Below, piece after piece: positions 27,074 through 36,193 of a stretch of 64,000 nucleotides of DNA (the stretch's first letter is position 1; each line of letters opens with the position of its first letter). The stretch is from CAYSLU01 sp964431965 (GTDB lineage Bacteria > Verrucomicrobiota > Kiritimatiellia > CAIKKV01 > CAYSLU01). The notes under the pieces were generated by a model. The model did not search any database. It saw only the letters and a program-made list of their open reading frames with translations, and was not told the DNA's origin. Made by a program: the position numbers and the translations under genes. The stretch lies in contig CAYSLU010000013.1 in assembly GCA_964431965.1 (NCBI GenBank), forward strand, positions 11,506 to 75,505, read 5' to 3'.

Positions 27074-29158
27074 ATGAGCACATGGTGGAGGGTGGTGGCC
27101 ATTGCGATGGCGGCGCTGATGGGCGTGGCTCCGTCAGCCGGGGCGGCCGGCGGCTTGCCGGGCGACGCCGAGGCGGCCACGCACGGCGACGAGGCGGCCA
27201 CTCTTCAAGTGGTCAAGGAGACCGTCGAGAGCCAGCCGGACTTCGTGTTCCGGCAGTACAATCTGGCCGTGCTCTCGCACTATTCGTATCTGATCGGCAG
27301 CGGCGGCGAGGCGATTGTGGTCGACCCGGCGCGGGATATCAGCCGGTACCTCAAGGACGCCGCGGAGCTGAAGCTGAAGATCAAGTACGTCTACCTCACG
27401 CACTCGCACGCCGACTTCGTCGCCGGCCACATGGAGCTGCGCAAGGCCACCGGCGCGGAGGTGGTGATGAATGAGGACGCGGGCGCGCTCTTCCCGCACC
27501 GGCGCGTGCGCGAGGGCGACGAGATCCGGGTCGGCTCGGTGCGCGGGATCGTGATGGCGACGCCGGGCCACACGCCCGACGGCACGTGCCTGTGCGTGTT
27601 CCGGCCCGCGGATGCGCCGGCGCCGGCGTTCGTCTGCACGGGGGATACGCTGTTCATCGGCAGCGTCGGACGCCCCGACCTGATGGGCGAGGGCATGAGC
27701 GCGGCCACGCTGGCGCGCCAGGCGTTCCGGTCGTGGACCGACAAGCTGGCGAAGCTGCCCGATGCGACGCGGATCTTCCCGGCGCACGGCGCGGGGTCGC
27801 TGTGCGGCGCGCACCTGAGCGACAAGCCCGTGTCGACGATCGGCGAGCAGCGGCGGGAGAACCCGTACCTGCAGCACGCCGGCGTCAACTCGTTCGTGAT
27901 GGCCATGATCGACGGCCTGCCGGCCGCGCCCCAGTACTTCGCCCACAACGCGAAGATGAATCACGACGGTCCTCCGCTCGTGGACTGGTCGGAGAGCCTG
28001 CCTCGCCCGCTCAAGCCGACGGTGGTCTCGGAACTGCCCGACATGGGCGCTTGGATTATCGACCTCCGGGACTCGGTGGCCTTCGCCGCCGGCCATCCGA
28101 AGGATGCGATCAACATCGGCATTCGCGGGCGCTTCGAGACGTGGACCGGCATGATGATCCCGTGGGGCGAGCCGATCGTGCTGGCCGGGTCCGACGATGA
28201 GGTCAAGGAGGCGAGGTTCCGGCTGCACCGGATCGGGTACGACCGGCTGGCGGGCTACCTCGAGGGCGGAGTGGACGCGTGGAAGAAGGAGAAGCTGCGG
28301 ATGCCGACGCTGACTCTGCTCCAGCCGGCGGATCTGTACGCACGCATGCGGGCCGGGACAGCCCCGGTGATCGTGGACGTACGCCTGCCGACCGAGTGGA
28401 TGGGCCTGCGGATCGGCGATGTGCTGAACATTCCCGTCAACCGGCTGTTCATCGACGGCCGTCGGCTGGACTCCTCGATGCCTGTTCTGACGGTGTGCAA
28501 CTCGGCTTATCGGTCGAGCATGGGGGCCTCGGTGCTGCAGAAGATGGGCTTCACGAACCTGTTCAACCTGGCAGGCGGCAGCGAGGCCTGGATCGCCGCC
28601 GGGCTTCCGACTCTGAGCGCTCCGGCTGCTGGCGGGCCTGCGGCCCCGGCGGGCGCGGCCGCTTCCGGGAGCCGCGTCAATCTGCCGGAAGGAGTTGGCG
28701 CCCCGGATCTGGCGCAGCGGCTGATGGATCTGCCGGGAACGGTCGAGATCGTGGACATCCGGCCGGCTTGGCAGTTCGCCGAGTTCAGCATCCCGGGGTC
28801 CGCCAATGTGTCCGTCGAGCAACTGCTGCTGTCGCCGGTATCGCCCGCACCGGCTGACGCGCGACCGCTGGTCATCGTATCGCGCGACGGCTATGTGGCC
28901 GCCGCCGCGGGCGGCGTGCTGAGCCAGAGAAGCGGGCGCTCGATCCGGTACCTGGTGGGAGGGGCTCAGCAGTACTACGATCAGGTGATGCGCCCCGCCG
29001 GCATCATGAGCGAGAAGTCGCCCCTGCCGGCCGTCTCCCCGCCGCCGGCGGCCCCGAAGCCCGGCGCCCCTGCTGCGGCGCCCCCGCCCGCGGCGCCCCC
29101 GTCGCCACCGGCTGCATCACCGCCGGTGGCTGCACCGAAGAAAAGCGCGGGCTGCTGA
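27074..29158 (+). CDS. Secreted metallo-beta-lactamase/multi-rhodanese protein (persulfide dioxygenase-like)
   Basis: 694 residues from the ATG at 27074 (GGAGG six bases upstream). Residues 1-24 are a signal peptide. Residues about 45-280 are an ETHE1-like metallo-beta-lactamase domain with metal ligands in LTHSHADFVAGH (His110, His112, Asp114, His119), ATPGHTPDG, FVCTGDTLF and FPAHGAG. Three rhodanese folds follow: about 320-405 (no Cys, LAGSDDEV), 418-505 with catalytic Cys475 in VCNSAYRSS, and 580-660 (Ser in IVSRDGY). A Pro/Ala-rich tail ends in SAGC. It probably oxidises or transfers persulfide sulfur outside the cytoplasm, passing it to or from the adjacent YeeE transporter. Confidence 0.85.
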   Translation: MSTWWRVVAIAMAALMGVAPSAGAAGGLPGDAEAATHGDEAATLQVVKETVESQPDFVFRQYNLAVLSHYSYLIGSGGEAIVVDPARDISRYLKDAAELKLKIKYVYLTHSHADFVAGHMELRKATGAEVVMNEDAGALFPHRRVREGDEIRVGSVRGIVMATPGHTPDGTCLCVFRPADAPAPAFVCTGDTLFIGSVGRPDLMGEGMSAATLARQAFRSWTDKLAKLPDATRIFPAHGAGSLCGAHLSDKPVSTIGEQRRENPYLQHAGVNSFVMAMIDGLPAAPQYFAHNAKMNHDGPPLVDWSESLPRPLKPTVVSELPDMGAWIIDLRDSVAFAAGHPKDAINIGIRGRFETWTGMMIPWGEPIVLAGSDDEVKEARFRLHRIGYDRLAGYLEGGVDAWKKEKLRMPTLTLLQPADLYARMRAGTAPVIVDVRLPTEWMGLRIGDVLNIPVNRLFIDGRRLDSSMPVLTVCNSAYRSSMGASVLQKMGFTNLFNLAGGSEAWIAAGLPTLSAPAAGGPAAPAGAAASGSRVNLPEGVGAPDLAQRLMDLPGTVEIVDIRPAWQFAEFSIPGSANVSVEQLLLSPVSPAPADARPLVIVSRDGYVAAAAGGVLSQRSGRSIRYLVGGAQQYYDQVMRPAGIMSEKSPLPAVSPPPAAPKPGAPAAAPPPAAPPSPPAASPPVAAPKKSAGC

Positions 29159-29171
29159 GGAGGGAAATCTC

Positions 29172-29699
29172 ATGGCTTCCGATAATCGACATGTGCCGTA
29201 CTGGTCGCCCTACGCGGCCGGTTTTGGCTTGGGCGTGACGCTGTTGCTGTCGTTCTGGCTGCTGGGCGCCGGGCTGGGGGCGTCGGGCGGCCTGGCGCGG
29301 ATGGCCGCATGGGCTCAGCACCTGGTCGCTCCGGCGCGCGTGGAGGCATCGGCCTATTTCGGGCCGTGGTTCGCGGCAGGCGCGCCGCACGTGCTGGCCT
29401 ATTACCTGGTATTCATGGCCGTCGGCGTGTTCGTCGGGGGGCTCCTCTCGGCGATCGGGTCGGGGCGCGTCCGCCCGATGGTGGAGCGCGGGCCGCGCGT
29501 GACGCCGGGCGTCCGCCTGGCGCTGGCGCTGGCGGGCGGGGTGATCGTGGGGTTCGCCAGCCGGCTGGCTCGGGGCTGCACCTCGGGGCAGGCCCTTACG
29601 GGAACCGCGATGCTCCTGACGGGAAGCGTGATCTTCCTGGTCTGCATCTTTATCGGCGCCTACCTGACGGCATTCTTTGTGCGGAGGGAATGGCTGTGA
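29172..29699 (+). CDS. YeeE/YedE-family transporter, N-terminal half
   Basis: 175 residues with about four membrane segments and the YeeE/YedE core motif SRLARGCTSGQALTG, whose Cys136 corresponds to a thiosulfate/sulfur relay Cys in the TsuA-type transporters. It covers half of a full transporter; the complementary half is encoded by the next gene, whose GTG overlaps this stop (GTGA). The two subunits are therefore probably made together and assemble. The gene is 13 bases after the secreted rhodanese gene, which suggests uptake of an inorganic sulfur species produced or handled there. Confidence 0.85.
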   Translation: MASDNRHVPYWSPYAAGFGLGVTLLLSFWLLGAGLGASGGLARMAAWAQHLVAPARVEASAYFGPWFAAGAPHVLAYYLVFMAVGVFVGGLLSAIGSGRVRPMVERGPRVTPGVRLALALAGGVIVGFASRLARGCTSGQALTGTAMLLTGSVIFLVCIFIGAYLTAFFVRREWL

Positions 29700-31732
29700 G
29701 CGGAACCCTTTACTCCCTCGACATGCTGAACACGCCGGTCGGATTCGCCATGGCCGGCCTGATCGGAATCCTGTTCGGCCTGTTCCTCGAGCAGGCCGGC
29801 TTCGGCAGCAGCCGGCGCCTCACGGGCATTTTCTACTTCCGGGACATGGCCGTGCTGAAGGTGATGTTCACGGCGGTGGTGACGGCCATGGTGGGCTACC
29901 CGTATCTGTCGGCGTTCGGCTGGGTGAAGCCGGGACAGCTCTATCTGCTGGACACGTACTGGGGCGCCCAGATCGTGGGCGGGCTCATCTTTGGCGTCGG
30001 CTTTGTGATGGGCGGCTGGTGCCCGGGCACCGCCTTTGTGGGGCTGGCCAGCGCCAAGTGGGATGCCTTGGTGTTCCTGGCTGGCGCCGTGGGCGGCTCC
30101 GTCCTGTTCAGCGAGGTGTATCCGGCGGTCGAGCGGCTGTACAACGGCCAGTGCGCCGGGCCGCTCTTCCTGGCCGACTCGCTTGGCGTCTCGACGCCGG
30201 CTGTCGTGTTGGGCATGTGCATCGCGGCCGTGCTGGCGTTTGCGGGCGCGACATGGCTGGAGAGCCGGTTCGGCGAGCGTCCCCGGCCCGAGGCGGGGGA
30301 GCGGCTGCGGAACCGGCTGGCTGCGCTGGCGCTGATGGCGCTGGCGGCCGGCACGTTCGCGCTTCCGGCGCCCAGAGCGGCCGGCGGGGGAGAGGCGACG
30401 GCTACCGCGGCGCCGGCCCGCGGGGCGGCAGATGCCGGCCTTCTGGCTGCGGTGGACCGGGGCGAGGATCACGTGGAGCCGCTGGATCTGGCCGCGCGCA
30501 TGATGGCCGGGGAGCCCGGCCTGACCGTGGTGGACATCCGGTCGCCTGAAGCGTTCTCCTCGTTTCACCTGCGCGGGGCGGTGAGCATCCCTCTCGACCG
30601 GCTGATGGCCGAGGCGGCGGGGCGGGTGCCGAGGACGGGCACGGTCGTCCTCTACTCAAACGGCACGACGCACGCGGCGCAGGCCTGGATGGCCCTGCGC
30701 CAGGCGGGGTGGACGAACGTGCTCGTGCTGACCGACGGGATTCTCGCGTTCTGGCGCGAGTGCCTGACGCCGCCCTCGCTCGCCGACGTCACCGACGAGC
30801 GGTCGGCGCGCGCGCAGTCCGCGGCATTCGCTGCTCGACGGGCGTGGTTTCTCGCCCCTGCAGCGCCGGCCAAGCCGGCGCCCCAGCCGCCGCCTCCTCC
30901 CGCGCTGGCAGAGCCCGGCCTCGCAGCCCGCGTGGTGTCCACGGACTGGCTGGCCTCCGAGCTCGACGATCCGCGGATCCGCATCGTCGACGCGCGGGCC
31001 AAGAGCACGGCGTATACGACGGCGCACCTTCCCGGCGCCGTGTACCTGGGATACGACGGGGTGCGCGGGACCGTGGAAGGCAGCCCCACGATGGTGCTTC
31101 CGGCCGCCGAGCTGGCCGGAGTCTTCGGTCGGCTGGGGATCGCCACGGGCCACACCGTGATCGTGTACAGCGACACGATTCGCGACGCGACGCTGGTCGG
31201 CATGGCGCTCGCGCGGGTGGGGCATCGCTCGTTCGCGATTCTTCACGGCGGGTACGACAAGTGGGTGGCCGAGAAGCGGCCGGTGACGTCGGCCATCCCG
31301 GTGGTTGCGGCGGCGCGCTACGAGCCGACTCCGGGAGCGGATGCCTTCACGGCTTCGACGGAGGACGTCGCGGCCGCGATGCGGGACGGCCGAACGGCGA
31401 TTCTCGATGTGCGTCCGGCGGAGTTCTTCACCGGGAAGAAGACCGACGAGGCGCGAGCGGGGCACATTCCCGGCGCCGTGAACCGCGAGTTCAAGATGGA
31501 CCTGCTTCCGGAGAAGGAGCTGTGGCTGTCGGCGGATCTGATCCGCGCCGCCTACGAGAAGCTGGGCATCCGCGAGGATACGCCCGTGATCGTGCACTGC
31601 CGGACCGGGCACCAGGCGAGCCAGACGTATTTCACCCTGAAGCACCTGCTGGGACTGAAGGACGTCCGCTGGTACGACGGCTCCTGGGCCGTGTGGGCCG
31701 CGCGCCCCGACCTGCCGGTCGCGGGCCCCTGA
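29696..31732 (+). CDS. YeeE/YedE C-terminal half fused to three rhodanese domains
   Basis: 678 residues. The GTG at 29696 has GGAGG eight bases upstream; the nearby ATG at 29690 would leave only two bases. Residues 1-195 are the second YeeE/YedE half (EQAGFGSSRRLTG, Cys109 in GGWCPGTAFVGLA). A hydrophobic segment at about 207-226 leads into three rhodanese domains: 260-357 (Ser at the Cys position), 412-530 (Ser, VIVYSDT) and 550-675 with catalytic Cys635 in VHCRTGHQAS. Two pseudo-rhodaneses and one active one in tandem, attached to a transporter half, form an uncommon layout. The extra segment suggests the rhodanese part faces the periplasm, near the secreted partner. Confidence 0.85.
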   Translation: MSGTLYSLDMLNTPVGFAMAGLIGILFGLFLEQAGFGSSRRLTGIFYFRDMAVLKVMFTAVVTAMVGYPYLSAFGWVKPGQLYLLDTYWGAQIVGGLIFGVGFVMGGWCPGTAFVGLASAKWDALVFLAGAVGGSVLFSEVYPAVERLYNGQCAGPLFLADSLGVSTPAVVLGMCIAAVLAFAGATWLESRFGERPRPEAGERLRNRLAALALMALAAGTFALPAPRAAGGGEATATAAPARGAADAGLLAAVDRGEDHVEPLDLAARMMAGEPGLTVVDIRSPEAFSSFHLRGAVSIPLDRLMAEAAGRVPRTGTVVLYSNGTTHAAQAWMALRQAGWTNVLVLTDGILAFWRECLTPPSLADVTDERSARAQSAAFAARRAWFLAPAAPAKPAPQPPPPPALAEPGLAARVVSTDWLASELDDPRIRIVDARAKSTAYTTAHLPGAVYLGYDGVRGTVEGSPTMVLPAAELAGVFGRLGIATGHTVIVYSDTIRDATLVGMALARVGHRSFAILHGGYDKWVAEKRPVTSAIPVVAAARYEPTPGADAFTASTEDVAAAMRDGRTAILDVRPAEFFTGKKTDEARAGHIPGAVNREFKMDLLPEKELWLSADLIRAAYEKLGIREDTPVIVHCRTGHQASQTYFTLKHLLGLKDVRWYDGSWAVWAARPDLPVAGP

Positions 31733-31745
31733 GGGGGGAGATGGC

Positions 31746-32972
31746 ATGCAGCCCGATGACGTTGCTGGACCGCCGCTCCCGGAGCGCCACCCCGCCGTGC
31801 GGGAGAAGGCGCGGATCGTGCGGGTCGAGGTGTCGCCCGCGACGCTGATCCAGATCATCCTCGTCGTGGCCGGCGTGTGGCTGCTGATCCGGCTTTGGCC
31901 GGTCTTCCTCGTTCTGGTCGTCGCGCTCCTCATCGTCGGAACGATGAGTCCGGCGGTCCGGTGGATGGAGGCGCGCCGCGTCAGCCGCGGCCTGGGGATA
32001 GCCGTCGTTTTCAGCATCCTCCTCCTCGTTGCGATTCTCGCCCTGACGCTGACGGTTCCCTCGCTGGTGGTGCAGGTCTCCGAGCTGGTCGAGAAGGAGC
32101 CCGCGTTCCGCGCGCACCTGGCGGACCATCTCGCGCGCTCCAACCTGACCGCGCCGCTGGCGGGCTGGCTGCAGACGGTCACGTACGACGATCCCCTGAG
32201 TGCCGTCAGCGCGTCGGCGTTCGCCTTCCTGCGTCGCATCTTCGAGATCGCCGCATACGGCGCGAGCGCGATCTTCCTCGCGCTGTACGTCATGATCGAC
32301 CGCGACCGGCTTCGCGGCGGGCTGTTCGCGGCCGTTCCGCGGTCGCATCACATCCGCCTCGCGCGTGTCATGATGAACCTGGAGACGATCGTCGGCGCGT
32401 ACATCCGGGGGCAGATGATGACCTGCCTGCTCATGTCGGTCTTCGCGTTCATCCTGCTGGTGGCCTGCGGCGTCCCGAACGCGCTGGCGCTGGCCGTTCT
32501 GGCGGGGCTTGTGGATGTCCTGCCGTACGTGGGCGCCCTCCTGGCGATGGGGCCGATGGTCCTTGCGGCGCTGGCGCGCGGCCCGGCCGTCGCGGCGATC
32601 GTCCTGCTGGTCATGTTCGCATACCAGGAGTTCGAGAGCCGCGTGCTGGTTCCCCGAATCTATGGGCGGACGATGAGGCTTCCGTCGTCGGTCGTGCTCT
32701 TCGCGCTTCTGACGGGCGGGATGATGATGGGGGTGCTCGGCGCGCTCCTGGCGCTCCCCGTGGCGGCGACCGTCATGATGCTCATCGAGGAGCTTCGCGT
32801 CGAGTTGCCGGGCCAGCAGGAGCAGGTTGCGGACGTGGAGCAGCGGGTCGGCGACGCGCGCGCGGAGGAAGAGTACGAGCGCCGGACAGAGGGCGTGCCG
32901 GCCGAGCAGGCCGCCGCCATTGCCGTCGAAATGTCAGACGACCGGCGCAAGGAGCATGAAGAGGACCCATGA
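31746..32972 (+). CDS. AI-2E/PerM-family membrane transporter
   Basis: 408 residues with about eight transmembrane segments. It shows the AI-2E family features: paired N-terminal segments, a soluble amphipathic region (about 100-160), FEIAAYGASAIFLALYVMIDRDRL, and the C-terminal signature GLVDVLPYVGALLAMGP to YQEFESRVLVPRIYGRTMRLP. Members move autoinducer-2 or act as Na+/H+ antiporters; the substrate here is unknown. The charged C-terminal tail of about 55 residues is longer than usual. It starts 13 bases after the rhodanese-fused transporter and may belong to the same transcript. Confidence 0.85.
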   Translation: MQPDDVAGPPLPERHPAVREKARIVRVEVSPATLIQIILVVAGVWLLIRLWPVFLVLVVALLIVGTMSPAVRWMEARRVSRGLGIAVVFSILLLVAILALTLTVPSLVVQVSELVEKEPAFRAHLADHLARSNLTAPLAGWLQTVTYDDPLSAVSASAFAFLRRIFEIAAYGASAIFLALYVMIDRDRLRGGLFAAVPRSHHIRLARVMMNLETIVGAYIRGQMMTCLLMSVFAFILLVACGVPNALALAVLAGLVDVLPYVGALLAMGPMVLAALARGPAVAAIVLLVMFAYQEFESRVLVPRIYGRTMRLPSSVVLFALLTGGMMMGVLGALLALPVAATVMMLIEELRVELPGQQEQVADVEQRVGDARAEEEYERRTEGVPAEQAAAIAVEMSDDRRKEHEEDP

Positions 32973-33171
32973 CCGGAAGGCCCGAATCCTGGCGGTTGCG
33001 ATCCGCCCCGGTCTGCCCGTCATCCTCTGCTCGGGGTTCAGCGAGCGGACCCAGCACCTGTCGGCGCGCGACGGCGTGGCGCGGGTGCTGGACAAGCCCG
33101 TGAGCGCGAAGGAGCGGGCGCAGGCGCTCCGAGAGACGCTCGACGGTGCCGTCGCCGCCGCGAGCGCGTGA
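32956..33171 (+). pseudogene. Remnant of a response-regulator receiver domain
   Basis: An open frame of 71 codons, overlapping the end of the PerM gene, encodes the last third of a receiver: PGLPVILCSGFSERT (strand 4, Ser/Thr switch region), then VARVLDKPVSAKE with the conserved Lys-Pro, and a final helix. The N-terminal acidic pocket and phospho-acceptor Asp are missing, so it cannot be a working receiver. It looks like the 3' end of a hybrid kinase or regulator gene lost by deletion. The following bases 33172-33446 contain nothing recognisable. Confidence 0.6.
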
Positions 33172-33446
33172 CCCGCTACAGCTTCCCGAGCGCCCCGCCC
33201 TGTCCACCGCGCGGCCATCCGTGGGCGGGCTCCACATCGGCTGTCGCCGTCTTGGCGATGGAGAGACGGTTTGCGCTTCGTCCGCCGCGCCCAACAGCCG
33301 GTCTCAACCATCACGGCTCACGCGACGGTTGACTCAGCTTCCTGGCACGTCGTAGGCTCCCGGACAGCTGGCAGGATGCGTTGCATGCTGTGGAGTCTGA
33401 CTCGTGCGCGAGAGAGCTTCCTTCACCGAAGCGCAATGGATGGACC

Positions 33447-34418
33447 ATGACTGATACTCCGCTGATTTCAATCATCATTCCGGCGCGCAATGAGGAAGGC
33501 AGTATTCCGCGCTTGGCGGACGAGGTGCACGCGGCTTTGGATGGGTTGCCGTACCGCTTTGAGTTCATCGTGGTCGACAACCACAGCACCGACCGGACGG
33601 GCGCGCTGGTGAAGGACCTCTGCCGGCGCGATCCACGCTGGAAGTACCTGCGGTTCAGCCGCGACTTTACGGTTGAGATGTCCATCACGGCCGGCTACCG
33701 CTACGCCTCGGGTGACGCCATGGTTGTCCTGTACTCCGACCTTCAGGATCCTCCGGCCGCCATTCCCAGCCTGATTGCCAAGTGGCGCGAGGGCCATGAC
33801 GTCGTGTACGGCGTGCGCACCCGGCGCCCGGGCGACCCCGCATGGCGCAATCTGGCGGTGAAGATCGCCTATCGGCTGATCACGTGGTTTTCGGACGTGA
33901 AGATCCCGACGGACGCCGGCGATTTCCGGCTCATCACGCGGCAGGTCCGCGACGCCCTCGAGCAGTGCGGCGAGAACAACCGGTACATGCGCGGCCTGAT
34001 CGCCTGGCTGGGATTCCGTCAGGCGGGAGTTCCCTATGAACGCCGGCCCCGCCAGGAGGGCGTCAGCAAAGCGCCCTTCCGGGCCCTGCTGATGTTCGCG
34101 TTCAACGCCATCACCAGCTTCTCGTTGAAGCCGCTTCGGCTCTTCATGTTCATGGGTGTCATCCTGGTCGCGCTGTCGGCTGTGGCCGCCGTGGTCTACA
34201 CCGTGCTCTTCTTCTTCGCTTCGCCCCCGCCCGGCATAACGACGCTGATCATTCTCACGTTTCTCGGCATTGGCCTCAACAGCCTGGGCATCGGCGTGCT
34301 GGGCGAGTACATCGGGCGGACCTACGCGGAGGTCAAGCGGCGTCCCCTCTACATTGTCGAAGAGGCTGTGAATCTGCCGACGCAAAGCGGGTACGACAGA
34401 ACCGGGACTCGCGGGTGA
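33447..34418 (+). CDS. GT2 polyprenyl-phosphate glycosyltransferase (DPM1/GtrB/ArnC-like)
   Basis: 323 residues. The N-terminal GT2 domain starts ISIIIPARNEEGSI and has VVDNHSTDRT, YSDLQDPPAAIP (D-x-D-type metal site region), and GDFRLITRQV. Two transmembrane segments near residues 235-300 (LFMFMGVILVALSAVAAVVYTVLFFF; ITTLIILTFLGIGLNSLGIGVLGEYIGR) match the GtrB/ArnC layout. It should transfer a sugar from a nucleotide donor to undecaprenyl phosphate at the inner membrane. The ATG at 33447 is preferred over one 66 bases upstream because homology begins there. UppP, which recycles the same lipid carrier, is encoded nearby. Confidence 0.87.
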   Translation: MTDTPLISIIIPARNEEGSIPRLADEVHAALDGLPYRFEFIVVDNHSTDRTGALVKDLCRRDPRWKYLRFSRDFTVEMSITAGYRYASGDAMVVLYSDLQDPPAAIPSLIAKWREGHDVVYGVRTRRPGDPAWRNLAVKIAYRLITWFSDVKIPTDAGDFRLITRQVRDALEQCGENNRYMRGLIAWLGFRQAGVPYERRPRQEGVSKAPFRALLMFAFNAITSFSLKPLRLFMFMGVILVALSAVAAVVYTVLFFFASPPPGITTLIILTFLGIGLNSLGIGVLGEYIGRTYAEVKRRPLYIVEEAVNLPTQSGYDRTGTRG

Positions 34419-34739
34419 CGGCTCACACATTGACGCTCTTGCTGATCATGTTTCTGGTTGTGTACGCTGTGACCGTCTGCTCCCGCGCCAGATCCGCCGA
34501 CTCGGCGCAAGCAGGATGCCTGCGCCGGAGCGCAAAGGTGCAGCCTTCAAGAGTGCGACCAAGGACTATCACGATGGCGACACGCTGGCTCGATGAGATG
34601 GCCGGGTTGCGCCTGAGCTCCAGGCTTTGGCGATAGCTTGAGCCTGATGGCGAGTGGTACGCTCCCCTTGCTGTTGGGGCGGACGTGATGGATTGCTTTG
34701 AGCTGAGGCATGAAGGCCGGTGGATCTGAGACACCAATC
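34419..34739 (+). other. 321-base spacer with a possible broken short reading frame
   Basis: A GTG overlapping the GT2 stop opens a frame of 73 codons (to 34636) starting with a hydrophobic stretch (LTLLLIMFLVVYAVTV) and then turning into low-complexity basic sequence. This could be the broken start of a small membrane gene once coupled to the GT2 gene. The composition is less GC-rich than its surroundings. I see no RNA gene or clear promoter. Confidence 0.3.
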
Positions 34740-35900
34740 ATGAAAATCGCACGCATCGCACCGTTGAGTTACACGCCGGGGAAACTGGGCTATTTCTCGT
34801 TCGTCCGGGGCGGGGTGGGGGCGGATTACCATCAGGGGCCGCAGTTTCACGTGCGGGCGAGTGGGGAGCTGCTGGTCTACTGGGGCGCCTATGACTTCGA
34901 CGAGTGCTCCAATGATTCGGTCTCGCTCTACTCGGTCTCGCGCGATCGCGGTCTGACGTGGTCGGATCCGAACCTTTTCATGGCCGATTACCCGGGCGGG
35001 CCGCAGCGGGTGATGCTATTGCGGCTGCGCGATACGAGCCGGACGCTGATGGTCGTCACGCAGACCAAGATGGACGAGATCACGGTCGATCCGGCGCGTC
35101 GCGTCGCCACGGCCGGAAGCAACTATTTCCGGAGCCGCACCCGGTTCCATCTGCGCCGGTCGGCTGACGGCGGACGGGGGTTCGATCGCGGCGAGGAGCT
35201 GTCCCACCGGCTGATCATGGGGGGGCAGGAGCTGCCCGGCGTCGGCTGCTACGGGGCGGCCGAGGAGCTCGTGCAACTGCAGAGCGGACGCATCGTGGCG
35301 GCGTTCATGTACCTGGATCCGGATCGGTCGGACGCGCGGGCGCAGACCGTTGCGGCCCAGCATTACACGGTCGCATGCCTGCTGTCCGACGACGAGGGGC
35401 GCACCTGGAGGCGGGGCGGCGAGATCACCGTCGATACTCCGCGCGGAGTCATGGAGCCGCAAATCGTGGAGACGGCCCCGGACCGCCTGTTCTGCCTGTT
35501 TCGCACCAAGGGCGGCTATCTGTACCAGACGTCATCGGCCGATGGGGGGCAGACCTGGAGCGCCTCGACACCGTCGGCGCTGCCGGCGCCGGAGTCGATC
35601 GCGCGCATGATCCGGCTGCTGAGCGGCAACCTGCTGGTGGTGTGGAACAACGTCTCGTCGGTCACCCAGCACCCCCGCCATCCGCTGGTGGCGGCCGTTT
35701 CCTCCGACGGCGGCGCAACGTGGTCGGCTCCCAGGAGTCTGGCCGACGAGACCGGCGCCAACCAGCTGAGCAACCACGGCGTGGTGCAACTGGACGACGG
35801 CCGCATTCTGGTCGGGATCTCGCACTACCACGCGATCCGTCCGATGGCCAGCGATCTGGACATGGCGATCTTTGACGAGGAATGGCTGTTGCGCGGCTGA
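34740..35900 (+). CDS. Sialidase-like beta-propeller protein with Asp-box repeats
   Basis: 386 residues without a signal peptide. Four Asp-box (BNR) motifs are visible, in SRDRGLTWSDP, SDDEGRTWRRG, SADGGQTWSAS and SSDGGATWSAP, giving the six-bladed propeller of the sialidase superfamily. The arginine triad of true GH33 sialidases is not obvious, so the enzyme may cleave another uronic or keto sugar, or only bind. The ATG at 34740 is preferred over one ten codons earlier because it begins the conserved fold. It is flanked by spacers of about 300 bases on each side, so it is probably transcribed alone. Confidence 0.75.
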   Translation: MKIARIAPLSYTPGKLGYFSFVRGGVGADYHQGPQFHVRASGELLVYWGAYDFDECSNDSVSLYSVSRDRGLTWSDPNLFMADYPGGPQRVMLLRLRDTSRTLMVVTQTKMDEITVDPARRVATAGSNYFRSRTRFHLRRSADGGRGFDRGEELSHRLIMGGQELPGVGCYGAAEELVQLQSGRIVAAFMYLDPDRSDARAQTVAAQHYTVACLLSDDEGRTWRRGGEITVDTPRGVMEPQIVETAPDRLFCLFRTKGGYLYQTSSADGGQTWSASTPSALPAPESIARMIRLLSGNLLVVWNNVSSVTQHPRHPLVAAVSSDGGATWSAPRSLADETGANQLSNHGVVQLDDGRILVGISHYHAIRPMASDLDMAIFDEEWLLRG

Positions 35901-35962
35901 AGGCTTCGACGGCGTGGGTGTTTCGGTAGTGCCTCCCGGTGGGGCACAAGCATCCCGGCTGG

Positions 35963-35993
35963 CGTCCGTGAGAGGACACGAGCCTGGAGGCTC
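35963..35993. repeat. Palindrome in the 35901-36193 spacer
   Basis: CACGAGCC and GGCTCGTG flank a TGGA loop, close to the end of the sialidase-like gene. The layout (GC-rich stem, four-base loop, flanked by CC/GG) is like that of the REP palindromes near 54.7-56.3 kb, although the sequence differs. It could be a terminator or another extragenic palindrome. Confidence 0.35.
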
Positions 35994-36071
35994 GTGCCAC
36001 GGGAGGTGGCGCACGGTCCCGATGGGCAGCCCCGCGGAGGGGCGCCGGCCTCGTCGCCCGATCCGGTGAGA

Positions 36072-36132
36072 GCGCCCGGGCGGCGAAGGGGAATCCGGGT
36101 AGGCGCCGCCTGCCGGGCGGCGGCCCGGGCGC
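36072..36132. terminator. Large inverted repeat upstream of uppP
   Basis: GCGCCCGGGC at 36072-36081 pairs perfectly with GCCCGGGCGC at 36123-36132, and an inner GCCGCC/GGCGGC stem lies between. There is no T tract. It could end the sialidase-like transcript or form a structured uppP leader. Confidence 0.35.
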
Positions 36133-36193
36133 GCGATAGCGTGGTTGTGATGAGGCGCTGAGAAACAGAAGCCAGACTCAGGTGGAGTGAGTA

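Noticed and set aside
33381..33446. Upstream ATG for the GT2 gene
   Set aside because: The 22 extra residues are not part of the GT2 fold and have no good ribosome site; the ATG at 33447 begins the conserved domain.
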